A stretch of DNA of 60,961 nucleotides from Segatella copri (GCF_009494395.1 NZ_VZCB01000083.1:1-60961); one strand, 5' to 3'. Counted from the first letter of the stretch, positions 1 to 9,098 are shown. Program-made: numbers and translations. Notes: generated from the letters alone by a model not told the origin.

Positions 1-66
1 ATTGGCTATATCCTAGCCTTTTCAGGCCCGATGATTTCTAAACGGGACAGCAGTGGTAGAGTTTAA
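1..66 (+). CDS. Possible 3' end of a truncated gene
   Basis: Frame 1 is open from the window edge for 21 codons and ends in TAA at 64-66, giving a tail ending SSGRV. It would converge on recR, which ends 25 bp away. Too short to identify; the open frame could be chance. Confidence 0.25.
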   Translation: MGYILAFSGPMISKRDSSGRV

Positions 67-90
67 TATTTGATTACCTTTTATATATAA

Positions 91-702
91 CTATCTTTCG
101 AAAGGAGTACGATTGAGAATGCTTCTACCCAGCGTAACCTCATCCGTGTATTCCAATTCATCACCCACAGAGATACCACGGGCGATAACCGATAGTTTTA
201 CCGGAAAATCAGCAAGTTTACGGGAAATGTAGAAATTGGTGGTATCACCCTCCATTGTACTGCTCAACGCAAAGATTACTTCCTTGATACCTCCAGCTGC
301 CACACGCTGCACCAATGATTCTATTTCTATATCAGAAGGTCCAATACCATCCATCGGTGAAATAATCCCTCCCAACACATGATAGAGACCATGGAACTGC
401 TGTGTATTTTCTACAGCCAATACATCCTGCACATTCTCTACCACACAAACCGTAGTAGTATCCCGACGTGAATCAGAGCAGATTGGACATACATCCGTAT
501 CACTGATATTATGGCATACGCGACAATACTTTACTTCACGCTTCATTTTGGAGATAGAATTGACAAACTGTTCAACCTCTTCCCCACTCTGGCGGAGCAT
601 AAAAAGCACAAGGCGCAAGGCGGTCTTACGCCCTACGCCCGGTAGCTTAGCAAACTCAGCCACCGCCTTCTCCAGCAATGCCGATGAAAACTGTTGCTGC
701 AT
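91..702 (-). CDS. recR: Recombination protein RecR
   Basis: RecR works with RecO (and RecF) to load RecA on single-stranded DNA gaps during recombinational repair in the cytoplasm. The 203 residues show the family order: an N-terminal helix-hairpin-helix ([11 protein letters not shown], about 20-30), a four-cysteine zinc finger (C60, C63, C72, C75) and a Toprim domain starting around residue 83 ([14 protein letters not shown]). Length is normal. The start lies 6 bp after the stop of the upstream small barrel gene, and that gene follows cstA by 21 bp, so recR is probably the last gene of a cstA-omp-recR operon. That grouping is co-transcription rather than shared function. Confidence 0.97.
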   Translation of the reverse strand: MQQQFSSALLEKAVAEFAKLPGVGRKTALRLVLFMLRQSGEEVEQFVNSISKMKREVKYCRVCHNISDTDVCPICSDSRRDTTTVCVVENVQDVLAVENTQQFHGLYHVLGGIISPMDGIGPSDIEIESLVQRVAAGGIKEVIFALSSTMEGDTTNFYISRKLADFPVKLSVIARGISVGDELEYTDEVTLGRSILNRTPFER

Positions 703-708
703 ATTCTA

Positions 709-1197
709 TTACAAATAAATACCTATTCCGACCTTCACGCCTACAGTAGAATAATCGGAATGATTCTTAAAACTCTGATCATAATACACTGCAGGTTCTA
801 TGGTAACCTGCTTACTCACGAAGAATGCATATCCTACCTCAACACCAGGCATCACATCATTATAACTGCCGGTATGAATCAACTTCACGCCAGCCCCCAG
901 ATAAATACCATTCTGCTCGATATAATATCTGCCCTGAGCGCCCAAGGCCCAATAATCCTTCACGCCCTCCAAGCCAGAATGCTTATACTCAGCCTGTGCC
1001 AGAAGCATCATATCGTCTTCGAAAAAATAACCAGCCTTAGCCTGAATACCAAGGCTGAGTTCCTCTGAGCCATTATAACTCAAATTCAAGCCCGTCAATG
1101 ACGCACCACAATATTGTTTTCCACTTTCAAACTGGGCATGAGCTCCAACAGATACCATCAGACCCAATGCCACAACAGCTATTTTTTTTATACGCAT
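709..1197 (-). CDS. Small secreted outer-membrane beta-barrel protein
   Basis: 162 residues beginning with a Sec signal peptide (MRIKKIAVVALGLMVSVGAHA). The rest alternates polar and hydrophobic residues with many Gly and aromatics and ends on a C-terminal strand (VGVKVGIGIYL), as in eight-stranded OmpA/OmpX-like barrels (outer membrane beta-barrel family). No catalytic motif is visible. It sits between cstA (21 bp upstream) and recR (6 bp downstream) on the same strand. Substrate or partner unknown; a porin-like or structural role is inference. Confidence 0.75.
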   Translation of the reverse strand: MRIKKIAVVALGLMVSVGAHAQFESGKQYCGASLTGLNLSYNGSEELSLGIQAKAGYFFEDDMMLLAQAEYKHSGLEGVKDYWALGAQGRYYIEQNGIYLGAGVKLIHTGSYNDVMPGVEVGYAFFVSKQVTIEPAVYYDQSFKNHSDYSTVGVKVGIGIYL

Positions 1198-1218
1198 AAT
1201 AATGTGTATTAGTTAATA

Positions 1219-2727
1219 TTATTTATTTCTTTTCTTAAACCAAGAGAAGAACCATACCAATGCTACCACCAGGATAATGACACTACCCGAATAGCCGAGA
1301 GTACCATCAAGTCCTAACGCCTGTGGAGATATCAACAGGAAGGTAGAGCAAACCACTGTCATAAACAGGGCAGGTACCAAGGTGATAATAAACGGTTTCT
1401 TCTGCTGTACCAGATAAACAGTTATAGTCCAAAGGGTGAACACAGACAAAGTCTGATTAGCCCATCCGAAATACTGCCAAATGATATTGAATCCATCCGG
1501 ATTCTCCATCTGCCATACCAGAATGCCCACTGTAGCAGCAAACAATGGTATGCAGACATATAATCGCTTACGCATAGAGCGCTGTTCCAATCCGATAAAC
1601 TCAGCAATGATAAGGCGTGCACTTCTCAAAGCTGTATCACCACTCGTGATAGGAGCGGCTACAACTCCCAACAGTGCAAGGATACCACCAGCTACACCAA
1701 GCCAACTGGAACAAACCAGCTTTACCACTTGTGGAGCTGTGAAATTCTGAAGGAGAGACTTACCTCCATCAGCCTGCGCAATAAACTCTTGAGCCACCTC
1801 AGGAGATACGCATTCACGCCATCCTCCATAGTAGAAGAAGTACATGGAGACCGTAGCCCAAATCAAAGCAACAACACCCTCGGTAATCATCGCTCCGTAG
1901 AATATAGGACGTCCCATCTTCTCATTCTTCATGCAACGAGCCATCAACGGACTCTGAGTAGCATGGAAACCACTGATGGCGCCACATGCAATGGTAATGA
2001 AGAGGCAAGGGAACAACGGATTGACAGCCATATATCCCTCGGCACCCAACCATGCCGGATTCTCGTTCAGATTGGAATCACTCAAATTGCTCCAAAGTTC
2101 TGGCAATGTAGGCCATTTCAAGAACAAACCGATCATCAACGCTCCTGCCATAAACAGAAGCGAAAAAGCGAAGAGAGGATATACCTTACCGATAATCTTA
2201 TCAATAGGCAACAATGTTGCTATGATATAATAAAGGAAGATAACCAATATCCACATCATCTGACTGCCCCATATATCTTTCAATATCACAGCAGGGCTGT
2301 ACACAAATACAGCACCCACCATCATCAAAAGCAATACAGAGAATACCAGCATCACCTTCTTGGTGGTTCCGCCGAGATACTTGCCCACCAACTCTGGCAA
2401 TCCAGCACCGCCATTACGGATACTGAGCATACCACTCATATAATCGTGCATGGCTCCTGCAAAGATACATCCGAAGATGATCCACAGATAAGCCACCGGT
2501 CCATACCACGCACCCATGATGGCGCCAAAAATTGGTCCCGTTCCCGCAATATTGAGGAACTGAATCATAAAGATTTTCCAACTTGGCAGTACCATGAAGT
2601 CGACACCATCGGCTTTGGTCACTGCTGGCGTAGGACGGTCGTCAGGACCGAACACTTTCGCCACAAATTTTCCATAAAGCATGTAGCCCAAGACAAGAGC
2701 CACTAAACTAATGATAAAACTGACCAT
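1219..2727 (-). CDS. cstA: Carbon starvation protein A (CstA family peptide/pyruvate transporter)
   Basis: Integral inner-membrane protein of the CstA family, which imports peptides (and in E. coli pyruvate) under carbon limitation. The 502 residues contain about a dozen or more hydrophobic segments and the family N-terminal signature around IAGTGPIFGAIMGAWYG (about 61-77), then the charged AGAMHDYMSGM stretch near residue 90. It is shorter than E. coli CstA (about 700), as is usual in Bacteroidetes. It is first in the cstA-omp-recR operon and diverges from the GHL10 gene; a TACTTTTG -7-like element on the minus strand at 2798-2805 is a plausible promoter. Substrate here is not known. Confidence 0.9.
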   Translation of the reverse strand: MVSFIISLVALVLGYMLYGKFVAKVFGPDDRPTPAVTKADGVDFMVLPSWKIFMIQFLNIAGTGPIFGAIMGAWYGPVAYLWIIFGCIFAGAMHDYMSGMLSIRNGGAGLPELVGKYLGGTTKKVMLVFSVLLLMMVGAVFVYSPAVILKDIWGSQMMWILVIFLYYIIATLLPIDKIIGKVYPLFAFSLLFMAGALMIGLFLKWPTLPELWSNLSDSNLNENPAWLGAEGYMAVNPLFPCLFITIACGAISGFHATQSPLMARCMKNEKMGRPIFYGAMITEGVVALIWATVSMYFFYYGGWRECVSPEVAQEFIAQADGGKSLLQNFTAPQVVKLVCSSWLGVAGGILALLGVVAAPITSGDTALRSARLIIAEFIGLEQRSMRKRLYVCIPLFAATVGILVWQMENPDGFNIIWQYFGWANQTLSVFTLWTITVYLVQQKKPFIITLVPALFMTVVCSTFLLISPQALGLDGTLGYSGSVIILVVALVWFFSWFKKRNK

Positions 2728-2814
2728 TTTCTTTTATTTTTTTTAAAATTCTCTCCTATTTTGTGATTAAATCACATGTTTTTTAATTATTCAATGGCAA
2801 AAGTACTATTTTTA

Positions 2815-2845
2815 TTTGAAATACGGAAAAATATCTGTATCTTTG
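2815..2845 (+). promoter_or_regulatory. Bacteroidetes sigma-ABfr promoter for the GHL10 gene
   Basis: TTTG at 2815-2818, a 19-bp spacer and TATCTTTG at 2838-2845 match the Bacteroidetes housekeeping promoter. Transcription should start near 2852, so an upstream TTG start at 2816 would lie inside the promoter; this fixes the start at ATG 2864. Confidence 0.8.
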
Positions 2846-2863
2846 TTGCCAAATTGTAAGATT

Positions 2864-4687
2864 ATGCACAGAATTAAGATATTTTTCTTCCTTTTGTGCT
2901 CTGTTTTGCCTTCAAAAGCACAGAGCTACACATACAAGGAACCTACACAAAAAGCAACTAGCATCGTATTCAACGACCAAGCTCCCAAGCACGAAGTGCG
3001 TGCCGTATGGCTCACAACTATCGGCGGCATAGACTGGCCGCATTCATACGCTCAGTCATCTCTATCAGCAGAGAAACAGAAGCAAGAGCTTCGTTCTATC
3101 CTTGACCGCCTGCAAAAAGCACATATCAATACCGTGCTTCTGCAAACCCGCATAAGAGGAACCATGATATATCCCTCCGACTACGAGCCATGGGATGGTT
3201 GCCTTTCCGGATTTCCCGGCAGAAGTCCAGGCTACGATGCATTACAGTTTGCCATCGACGAATGTCACAAACGTGGCATGGAACTTCACGCTTGGATAGT
3301 AACTATCCCTGTCGGTAAATGGAATGCATTGGGTTGCAAAAAACTCCGAACCAAGTTTCCCGGCCTGATTCGCAAAATTGGTGCCGACGGCTACATGAAT
3401 CCAGAAGACAGTCGTACCGGCAACTATCTTGCTCAAATATGCCGAGAAATCTCTAACAGATATAATGTAGATGGAATCCACCTAGATTATATCCGTTATC
3501 CAGAAACCTGGAACATCAAGGTAAGCAGAGAACAAGGCAGACGGTATATAACCAATATCGTACAAAAGATCAACGACGCAGTCAAATCACAGAAACCCTG
3601 GATCAAGATGAGCTGTTCACCTGTGGGTAAATATGATGACTTGAGCAGATATTGGAGCCACGGCTGGAATGCCAACACCAAAGTTTGCCAAGATGCGCAA
3701 GGCTGGTTACGGGATGGCTTGATGGATGAACTCTTCCCTATGATGTACTTTAGAGATGAGCATTTCTATCCTTTTGCTATCGACTGGCAGGAACAGAGCC
3801 ACGGCAAGATTGTGGTTCCAGGCCTTGGTATCTACTTCCTTGACCCACGTGAAGGCAAATGGAATATCAAAGACATCACGGCAGAAATGCAGCATACCCG
3901 CAACCTGGGAATGGGCTACGCATTCTTCCGCAACAAATTCCTGCTCGACAACAGACAAGGCATCCTGGATTTCACGACTCAGTTTAATCCATATCCTGCA
4001 CTCGTTCCACCGATGACATGGGCAAGCAACAAACAGCCTTCACAGCCTCAACAGTTCAAAGTTGCTAAGGCTGGCGAAAAGTTATGCTTATCATGGAGCA
4101 ATGTAAATACATATACGGATGGCAGCAAAATCACTACACCTTATATATATAATAATGTATATGCGAGTAGAACCTACCCCGTAGACATCACTGATGCCCG
4201 TAATCTGATAGCTGCACGACATCAAGGAACCCATATCAGCATCACCGGAAATGTAGATACCGATGAACATCCTCTCTATTTTGCCGTCACTTCTGCTGAT
4301 GGATATGGCATAGAGAGCACTGCAACCCAAGAATATCAGGCCGACATCCTAAGAAATCACCAACATTATGGTGCAGCCAAAATCTTAGTTTGCAACGACA
4401 ACAAGATAATCCTCGGAGAAACTACAAAAATAATGGATGCAAAGATTGCAGAGGTTGAAACGCTCCAAGGAACGGTAATCAAGAGATACTTCATTAACAA
4501 TAACCAGGTAAATATCAGCACATTACCTTCCGGCACCTACCGACTGTCAGGGGTCAATCATAAGGGTTGTAAACACCTACTGGGTACCTTCACTAAGAAA
4601 GAAAATAAAAAAAATAGAAAAAAGTTGCGAAAAAATTTGGTGGAATCAAAAAAATGTAGTACCTTTGCACTCGCAATTCAGAAATGA
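2864..4687 (+). CDS. Secreted GHL10 (DUF187/YngK-like) glycosyl hydrolase-like protein
   Basis: Predicted exported glycosidase-like protein of about 607 residues. A signal peptide (MHRIKIFFFLLCSVLPSKAQ) begins at the chosen ATG, which has a correctly placed promoter just upstream. The body has GHL10 signatures: EVRAVWLTTIGGIDWP at its start, a barrel strand with GIHLDYIRYP containing likely acidic catalytic residues, and MSCSPVGKYDD. After the barrel comes a fibronectin/Ig-like region and a basic Lys-rich tail. The last 15 or so codons coincide with the promoter of the downstream tRNA operon (4636-4667), so the tail looks like read-through into regulatory DNA. Relatives act on peptidoglycan or host/plant glycans; the substrate here is unknown. 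Confidence 0.85.
   Translation: MHRIKIFFFLLCSVLPSKAQSYTYKEPTQKATSIVFNDQAPKHEVRAVWLTTIGGIDWPHSYAQSSLSAEKQKQELRSILDRLQKAHINTVLLQTRIRGTMIYPSDYEPWDGCLSGFPGRSPGYDALQFAIDECHKRGMELHAWIVTIPVGKWNALGCKKLRTKFPGLIRKIGADGYMNPEDSRTGNYLAQICREISNRYNVDGIHLDYIRYPETWNIKVSREQGRRYITNIVQKINDAVKSQKPWIKMSCSPVGKYDDLSRYWSHGWNANTKVCQDAQGWLRDGLMDELFPMMYFRDEHFYPFAIDWQEQSHGKIVVPGLGIYFLDPREGKWNIKDITAEMQHTRNLGMGYAFFRNKFLLDNRQGILDFTTQFNPYPALVPPMTWASNKQPSQPQQFKVAKAGEKLCLSWSNVNTYTDGSKITTPYIYNNVYASRTYPVDITDARNLIAARHQGTHISITGNVDTDEHPLYFAVTSADGYGIESTATQEYQADILRNHQHYGAAKILVCNDNKIILGETTKIMDAKIAEVETLQGTVIKRYFINNNQVNISTLPSGTYRLSGVNHKGCKHLLGTFTKKENKKNRKKLRKNLVESKKCSTFALAIQK
4636..4667 (+). promoter_or_regulatory. Promoter of the tRNA cluster, embedded in the 3' end of the GHL10 gene
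   Basis: TTTG at 4636-4639, 20-bp spacer, TACCTTTG at 4660-4667, then GCACTCGC. A near-identical promoter precedes the minus-strand tRNA-Lys at 35336-35408, which supports its reality. Confidence 0.8.
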
Positions 4688-4702
4688 GGCTATCAAGAAG
4701 AT

Positions 4703-4775
4703 GCACCCTTAGCTCAGTTGGTAGAGCAACTGACTCTTAATCAGTGGGTCTAGGGTTCGAATCCCTAAGGGTGTA
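4703..4775 (+). tRNA. tRNA-Lys (CTT anticodon)
   Basis: 73 nt cloverleaf: acceptor GCACCCT/AGGGTGT, D arm GCTCAGTTGGTAGAGC, anticodon stem ACTGA/TCAGT with loop CTCTTAA (anticodon CTT, codon AAG), T arm TAGGGTTCGAATCCCTA, discriminator A. CCA is not encoded. First of a Lys-Arg-Lys cluster. Confidence 0.96.
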
Positions 4776-4800
4776 CAACTTGAGAATAAGCTAAAGAAAT

Positions 4801-4874
4801 GGTTCCGTAGCTCAACTGAATAGAGCACTTGACTACGGATCAAGAGGTTCAAGGTTTGAATCCTTGCGGAATCA
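4801..4874 (+). tRNA. tRNA-Arg (ACG anticodon)
   Basis: 74 nt cloverleaf: acceptor GGTTCCG/CGGAATC, anticodon stem CTTGA/TCAAG with loop CTACGGA (ACG; the A is normally edited to inosine by TadA to read CGN codons), T arm CAAGGTTTGAATCCTTG. CCA is not encoded. Second tRNA of the cluster. Confidence 0.95.
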
Positions 4875-4908
4875 CTTCTTTTGATTACACAAGCAATCAT
4901 TAAAAGTT

Positions 4909-4981
4909 GCACCCTTAGCTCAGTTGGTAGAGCAACTGACTCTTAATCAGTGGGTCTAGGGTTCGAATCCCTAAGGGTGTA
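4909..4981 (+). tRNA. tRNA-Lys (CTT anticodon), second copy
   Basis: Identical over 73 nt to the tRNA-Lys at 4703-4775. Third and last tRNA of the cluster; a hairpin terminator follows directly. Confidence 0.96.
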
Positions 4982-4988
4982 CAAAGAG

Positions 4989-5020
4989 AAGCGTTTCCTT
5001 TTTGGAAATGCTTTTTTGTT
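4989..5020 (+). terminator. Rho-independent terminator of the tRNA cluster
   Basis: AAGCGTTTCC (4989-4998) pairs with GGAAATGCTT (5004-5013) with one G-U wobble and is followed by a T run. Confidence 0.85.
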
Positions 5021-5082
5021 TTATATCATCCCCTCACTTCACCCCGCTGCTTTCACTATATACATACACGACTACCAGCAAC

Positions 5083-5246
5083 AAAAAATAGGACCTGTTT
5101 CACAACAGATCCTATCACATACTTACTAAAACTAAATTAACCACTAAAAAAACTAATATCATTTTCTTATGAGAAACTCTACATAGAGAACCTCAAAAGT
5201 CTTTTGTAATTTAAACACCGGATAAGAACCGCCTCTTATCCTAATT
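5083..5246 (-). ncRNA. Candidate orphan small RNA (about 165 nt)
   Basis: On the minus strand a full promoter (5253-5284) is followed about 165 nt later by a hairpin with a T run: AGGATCTGTT (5104-5113) pairs with AACAGGTCCT (5090-5099), then TATTTTTT. No protein gene lies between or downstream; the next features are opposite-strand tRNAs. The predicted 5' part folds as GGATAAGA/TCTTATCC (5220-5241). Near the 3' end a 15-codon hydrophobic frame, ATG at 5162 to TGA at 5115 (MILVFLVVNLVLVSM), is possible. No known RNA family is recognised. It could be an sRNA or a leaderless small-peptide mRNA. Confidence 0.45.
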
Positions 5247-5252
5247 GCAATG

Positions 5253-5284
5253 CAAAGATAGAACAAATATTTGAAACAACCAAA
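5253..5284 (-). promoter_or_regulatory. Promoter of the candidate small RNA
   Basis: Reading the minus strand: TTTG (5281-5284), 20-bp spacer, TATCTTTG (5253-5260). Both boxes match the Bacteroidetes consensus. It lies downstream of the stop of the FadL-like gene and so is not that gene's promoter. Confidence 0.7.
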
Positions 5285-5339
5285 TAAATTATACTTTTTT
5301 TTATCGGTTTGTCCAAAATATCTCTAAATTTTACATTAT

Positions 5340-6947
5340 TTAAAACTTATAGCCTACTGTCATCAATAATTGATGACGATTATTCTCTACCTGAGTAGCC
5401 TTAACAGAACAACCCATATCTGAGAAACTTTCGAATGGATAGAAATCTCCCTTCTGAGTAGAATACTGATAAGCTACATCTATAGCCAGATTCTGGTAAT
5501 TGAAACCTACACCCAAAGTGAAACGATTCATCGCCTTCCAGTTGGTATAATCGGCAGAAGAAGCTATATAAACACCATTGCTATCAAATGTCTGATCACG
5601 CAAGGCATTATCCTTATACATTGGCGATACGTAATTATAACCCAATCGGACAGACAACATGTCAACAGGCTTGATCTCTGCACCCAACTTCAAGGTGCTT
5701 ACACCTTGCAGATTCAACCGGGTATCGTTATTCATAGCCTCGTCACTGCTACTGCTCTCATAATAGTCTCCCCAATAAGCATCATAATAACCGCCATCTT
5801 TTACACGGTTATCCATATGGTCGTACCATGCATACTCATAAGTTGCACCAAGAGCCAGATAATTACTTACTGTATGGCCCAAGCTGGCACCCACCTTCCA
5901 TGGTGTATTGAGACGGAAATCATAATCTATACTCTGACCTCTATCACCCTTGACATAACAAGGCTGCTGACTTCCATCTTTTTCCTCATAGGTAGCAGGA
6001 TCATTGTTTCCCCAAATACTAATATCATTATCACCACTAACCGTAAGATCATAGAAGATAGGGCTATTGAAATAAGCACCAATACGGAAAGGAGAATCCT
6101 TGACAGGACGGAAGATAACACCTGCCTTCACATCAAATCCAGTACCTGTAATCTTCAGCTGTTCAAAAGAATCCATTATATTGCCGTCAACGAAGTTTTC
6201 GGAATAAAAGGAATTACTGTTGTAATGAACGTCATGAAGACCGATGGTCAGACCCAGCCAAACCTGATTATTAAGCGATCCACTGATATTGAAATCATAG
6301 GTACCGATATAACCATGCTGATACTGACCAAACAAATACTGATTAGCCTCAGCATAAGCCAAGCCACCATCGGTAGGAACAGTAAACAAACCAGGCTGAT
6401 ATTTTCCGGAATTATCCTTATATCCACCAAGGTTGGCGTCCTGACTGGTCCACCCCGCATACTCCTTGAAATTCTTAGCTGCGGTTATCTTATTAAGAGA
6501 AACATCCTTCAATGCTCCGGCAGCATTCAGAATTTGTCCAAAATCAGCACTCTTATGATAATTGAAAGCCAGATTCAGCCAATTGGTACCTTTGTTTTTC
6601 GGACTCCATACGATACCCACCTGATCAAAGGTAGGATGACTCTTCTTACCATTAAAGGTAATAGTAGAAGCATTGTATTCCGTATAATTCTCTGCGTCTG
6701 TCTGAGCAATAACTCCTGCAGTAAGAGTCACTTGACTTCTACGGAAAAGACCAACACCAGCAGGGTTACTGCTGATAGTGGAAATATCGGCACCCAAAGC
6801 TTCCATAGCACCACCCATACCCACATAGCGGGCAGTACCAGTAAGCTGGGGTGCAGCCAACTTAGCGTCCTGATAAGTTTCTTGCGCAGCAGCAGTCATG
6901 CTAGCCATGAGCATACTGGCAAAGAATATATGTTTTAAATTATTCAT
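5340..6947 (-). CDS. OmpP1/FadL/TodX-family outer-membrane transport protein
   Basis: 535-residue outer-membrane barrel of the OMPP1/FadL family, whose known members pass hydrophobic compounds such as fatty acids or aromatics. A signal peptide (MNNLKHIFFASMLMASMTAAAQ) is followed by the family's N-terminal hatch region, TARYVGMGGAMEALGAD and ISSNPAGVGLF (about 38-70), then many amphipathic strands and a C-terminal strand ending GYKF. Length is typical. It lies 32 bp downstream of the Trp/Gly-rich envelope gene on the same strand, so they may be co-transcribed. Bacteroidetes members are often labelled hemin receptors; no haem motif is visible. Confidence 0.88.
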   Translation of the reverse strand: MNNLKHIFFASMLMASMTAAAQETYQDAKLAAPQLTGTARYVGMGGAMEALGADISTISSNPAGVGLFRRSQVTLTAGVIAQTDAENYTEYNASTITFNGKKSHPTFDQVGIVWSPKNKGTNWLNLAFNYHKSADFGQILNAAGALKDVSLNKITAAKNFKEYAGWTSQDANLGGYKDNSGKYQPGLFTVPTDGGLAYAEANQYLFGQYQHGYIGTYDFNISGSLNNQVWLGLTIGLHDVHYNSNSFYSENFVDGNIMDSFEQLKITGTGFDVKAGVIFRPVKDSPFRIGAYFNSPIFYDLTVSGDNDISIWGNNDPATYEEKDGSQQPCYVKGDRGQSIDYDFRLNTPWKVGASLGHTVSNYLALGATYEYAWYDHMDNRVKDGGYYDAYWGDYYESSSSDEAMNNDTRLNLQGVSTLKLGAEIKPVDMLSVRLGYNYVSPMYKDNALRDQTFDSNGVYIASSADYTNWKAMNRFTLGVGFNYQNLAIDVAYQYSTQKGDFYPFESFSDMGCSVKATQVENNRHQLLMTVGYKF

Positions 6948-6979
6948 AATCTTCTCAAATACTAATTATTGTTATCATT

Positions 6980-7969
6980 TTATCTTCTTCCACCGAAGCT
7001 GCCGCCACCAGAGTGACCGCCACCGCCACCGAAGCTACCGCCACCGGAACGGCCACCGCCACTGAAGCTACCACCTCCGAAGCTACCACCACTGTTACCA
7101 AAGCCTGAATTGCCGCGACTACCCCAAGAAGAGTTGTTATTGTTGTAGTTGCCGTTATTCTGGTGCTGACCAAAGCTGCGATTAGAACCACTTCGGCGCG
7201 AATAAGTATTGCGCTTATTACCAGCAATGCCAGTAAACTGATGATTAGAACCATCGATACGGCCCGGGTTGTTATAACGCTTATTGCCAGCAAATCCGCC
7301 ATAACTTACATGACCTATCATAGGGCCACCCCAATACCATGGATTGTAATATCCACACCAGCCATAATACCATGGACTGTACCAGCCACCATACCAACCA
7401 GCATAGCCATAATACCATGGATCGTACCAAGGGTCAAACCAAGGATCATACCAGCCGGCATAATATCCGTAACGCCAAGGATTGTGCCATCCCCACATAC
7501 GGCTGCGCCAGTAATAAGGACCATAGCCGTAATAGTCATAGAACCAAGGATCATAATATCCATCCCAACGGCTCATTTCCCGAGTACGGCTGAAGTCTTC
7601 TTCCGGGTCAGCATATTTCTGTGCAAAATAAGCATCATCATAGATACTGTCAGGAGCAACCCCCTTTCCTACATGAAACTGGATGATATCATTACCCAGG
7701 GAATCTTTCCCTACATTCTCATAATGACTCAAGAATCTACCACCGCGGTTATATTCATCCACGCTTCGGTTGCTTCCACTCCAGTACAAGGCATATATAC
7801 TGTCTCTACGTGCTTTCTGCTCGGCATAAGCACGCTGTAATTGCGCACGATGCTCAGCTTGCTTCTTGGCCTCTTCCTTTGGATTGAAGTAGAGGTCATC
7901 GTCCTGCGCCATTGCCGTAAAAGGCATGGTTGCTGCCATGAGGACTGCTAGAAGATACATCTTTTTCAT
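6980..7969 (-). CDS. Secreted low-complexity protein rich in Trp, Tyr and Gly
   Basis: 329 residues, function unknown. A signal peptide (MKKMYLLAVLMAATMPFTAMA) is followed by a charged helical region (KEEAKKQAEHRAQLQRAYAE), a region with conserved DSIYDDAYFAQKYADPEEDF, then a long block of WYDPWFDPWYDPWYYG-type aromatic repeats (about 140-220), an Asn/Ser-rich linker and a GGGSFGGG tail. Similar proteins are common, unnamed, in Bacteroidales. The aromatic/Gly composition suggests a surface-exposed or self-associating protein (inference). It is 32 bp upstream of the FadL-like gene, same strand. A TACTTTTG -7-like element lies on the minus strand at 8071-8078. Confidence 0.75.
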   Translation of the reverse strand: MKKMYLLAVLMAATMPFTAMAQDDDLYFNPKEEAKKQAEHRAQLQRAYAEQKARRDSIYALYWSGSNRSVDEYNRGGRFLSHYENVGKDSLGNDIIQFHVGKGVAPDSIYDDAYFAQKYADPEEDFSRTREMSRWDGYYDPWFYDYYGYGPYYWRSRMWGWHNPWRYGYYAGWYDPWFDPWYDPWYYGYAGWYGGWYSPWYYGWCGYYNPWYWGGPMIGHVSYGGFAGNKRYNNPGRIDGSNHQFTGIAGNKRNTYSRRSGSNRSFGQHQNNGNYNNNNSSWGSRGNSGFGNSGGSFGGGSFSGGGRSGGGSFGGGGGHSGGGSFGGRR

Positions 7970-8183
7970 TTTACTATTCTCCTATTTTGATATGGAGTTT
8001 TTGCTCCATTTTGGGTTATTATTTATATAAATATAATAATCATAATGCAAAAATATTGCATATCTTACTGCAAAAGTACAGAAAAACCCTAAATAATGGT
8101 AGGATTTCCCCTATTTTTTATAATTTTGCAGAAAAATTAAATGAATTCAAACGTTTTTCAACATTTATACACATAAAAAAGGC

Positions 8184-9056
8184 ATGAAATACTTAGTAGC
8201 ATCATTCAATATTGAGACCGCTCCCGACCTGATGGAAGCAGCTCGCGACCTCCTTGCCGACGGAGCTGCCGAGGCTGGATTCGAATCGTTCGAGGAAACG
8301 GAAACAGGCATGGAGGCATACGTACAGAAAGACCTTTTCGATAAGGAGGCGCTTGATGCCTATCTCTCTGATTTTCCTATCATGGATACCCAAATCACCT
8401 ATGACATCCAGGATGCCGAGGACAAAGACTGGAATCAGGAATGGGAGGAACAAGGATTCGCTCCTATTTTTGTGGACGACCAGGTTGTTATATACGATGC
8501 CAAGCATCCAGAACTCTATCCGGACACAAGTAACCGCCCTGACATCATCGAGATTGGTATTGAAGCAAAACTTGCCTTCGGTACAGGAAATCATGAGACT
8601 ACCCGTATGATTATCTCGCAATTACTCCAGATGCCTATCAAGACCAAACGCATTCTGGATTGCGGTACCGGAACCGGCATTTTGGGACTCACCTCTTCCA
8701 AACTGGGAGCCAAAGATGTTGTAGGATATGACATCGACGAATGGAGCGTTGAGAATGCCAAACATAATGCTGTCCTCAATGGTGTTGACAATATGGAAGT
8801 ATTCTTCGGAAACAGCAGCGTTCTCAACCATGTCAGCGGTGTATTTGATGTGGTGATGGCAAACATCAACCGCAACATCCTGCTTGAAGACATGAAACTG
8901 TTCCGCAGTGTCATGAACATTGGTGGCTCTCTGATACTCAGCGGATTCTACGAAGAGGACATTCCTGTTTTGCTGGAAAATGCTGCAGAGCTTGGACTTC
9001 ACGAAACCAACCGTCATGTTGACAACAACTGGGCATGCCTGGTACTTGGGGAATAG
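8184..9056 (+). CDS. prmA: Ribosomal protein L11 methyltransferase
   Basis: S-adenosylmethionine-dependent enzyme that trimethylates ribosomal protein L11 in the cytoplasm. The 290 residues show an N-terminal substrate-recognition domain (about 1-100), the PrmA-typical AFGTGNHETT (131-140), SAM motif I LDCGTGTGILG (158-168), the acidic motif VGYDIDEWSVENAK and the catalytic-loop motif VMANINRNIL (about 225). Length is normal. A TAATTTTG element at 8121-8128 is a plausible -7 box. The gene is alone on its strand and ends at a large hairpin shared with the convergent GH25 gene. Confidence 0.95.
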   Translation: MKYLVASFNIETAPDLMEAARDLLADGAAEAGFESFEETETGMEAYVQKDLFDKEALDAYLSDFPIMDTQITYDIQDAEDKDWNQEWEEQGFAPIFVDDQVVIYDAKHPELYPDTSNRPDIIEIGIEAKLAFGTGNHETTRMIISQLLQMPIKTKRILDCGTGTGILGLTSSKLGAKDVVGYDIDEWSVENAKHNAVLNGVDNMEVFFGNSSVLNHVSGVFDVVMANINRNILLEDMKLFRSVMNIGGSLILSGFYEEDIPVLLENAAELGLHETNRHVDNNWACLVLGE

Positions 9057-9098
9057 AAAAGCCAGAGCATCAGATTACCCTATCAACAGTAAAAATAT

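Noticed and set aside
1729..2706. Long open frame antisense to cstA (325 codons)
   Set aside because: Composition is that of a shadow of the cstA coding strand (many His/Arg/Thr, no domain), and cstA itself is a well-supported gene.
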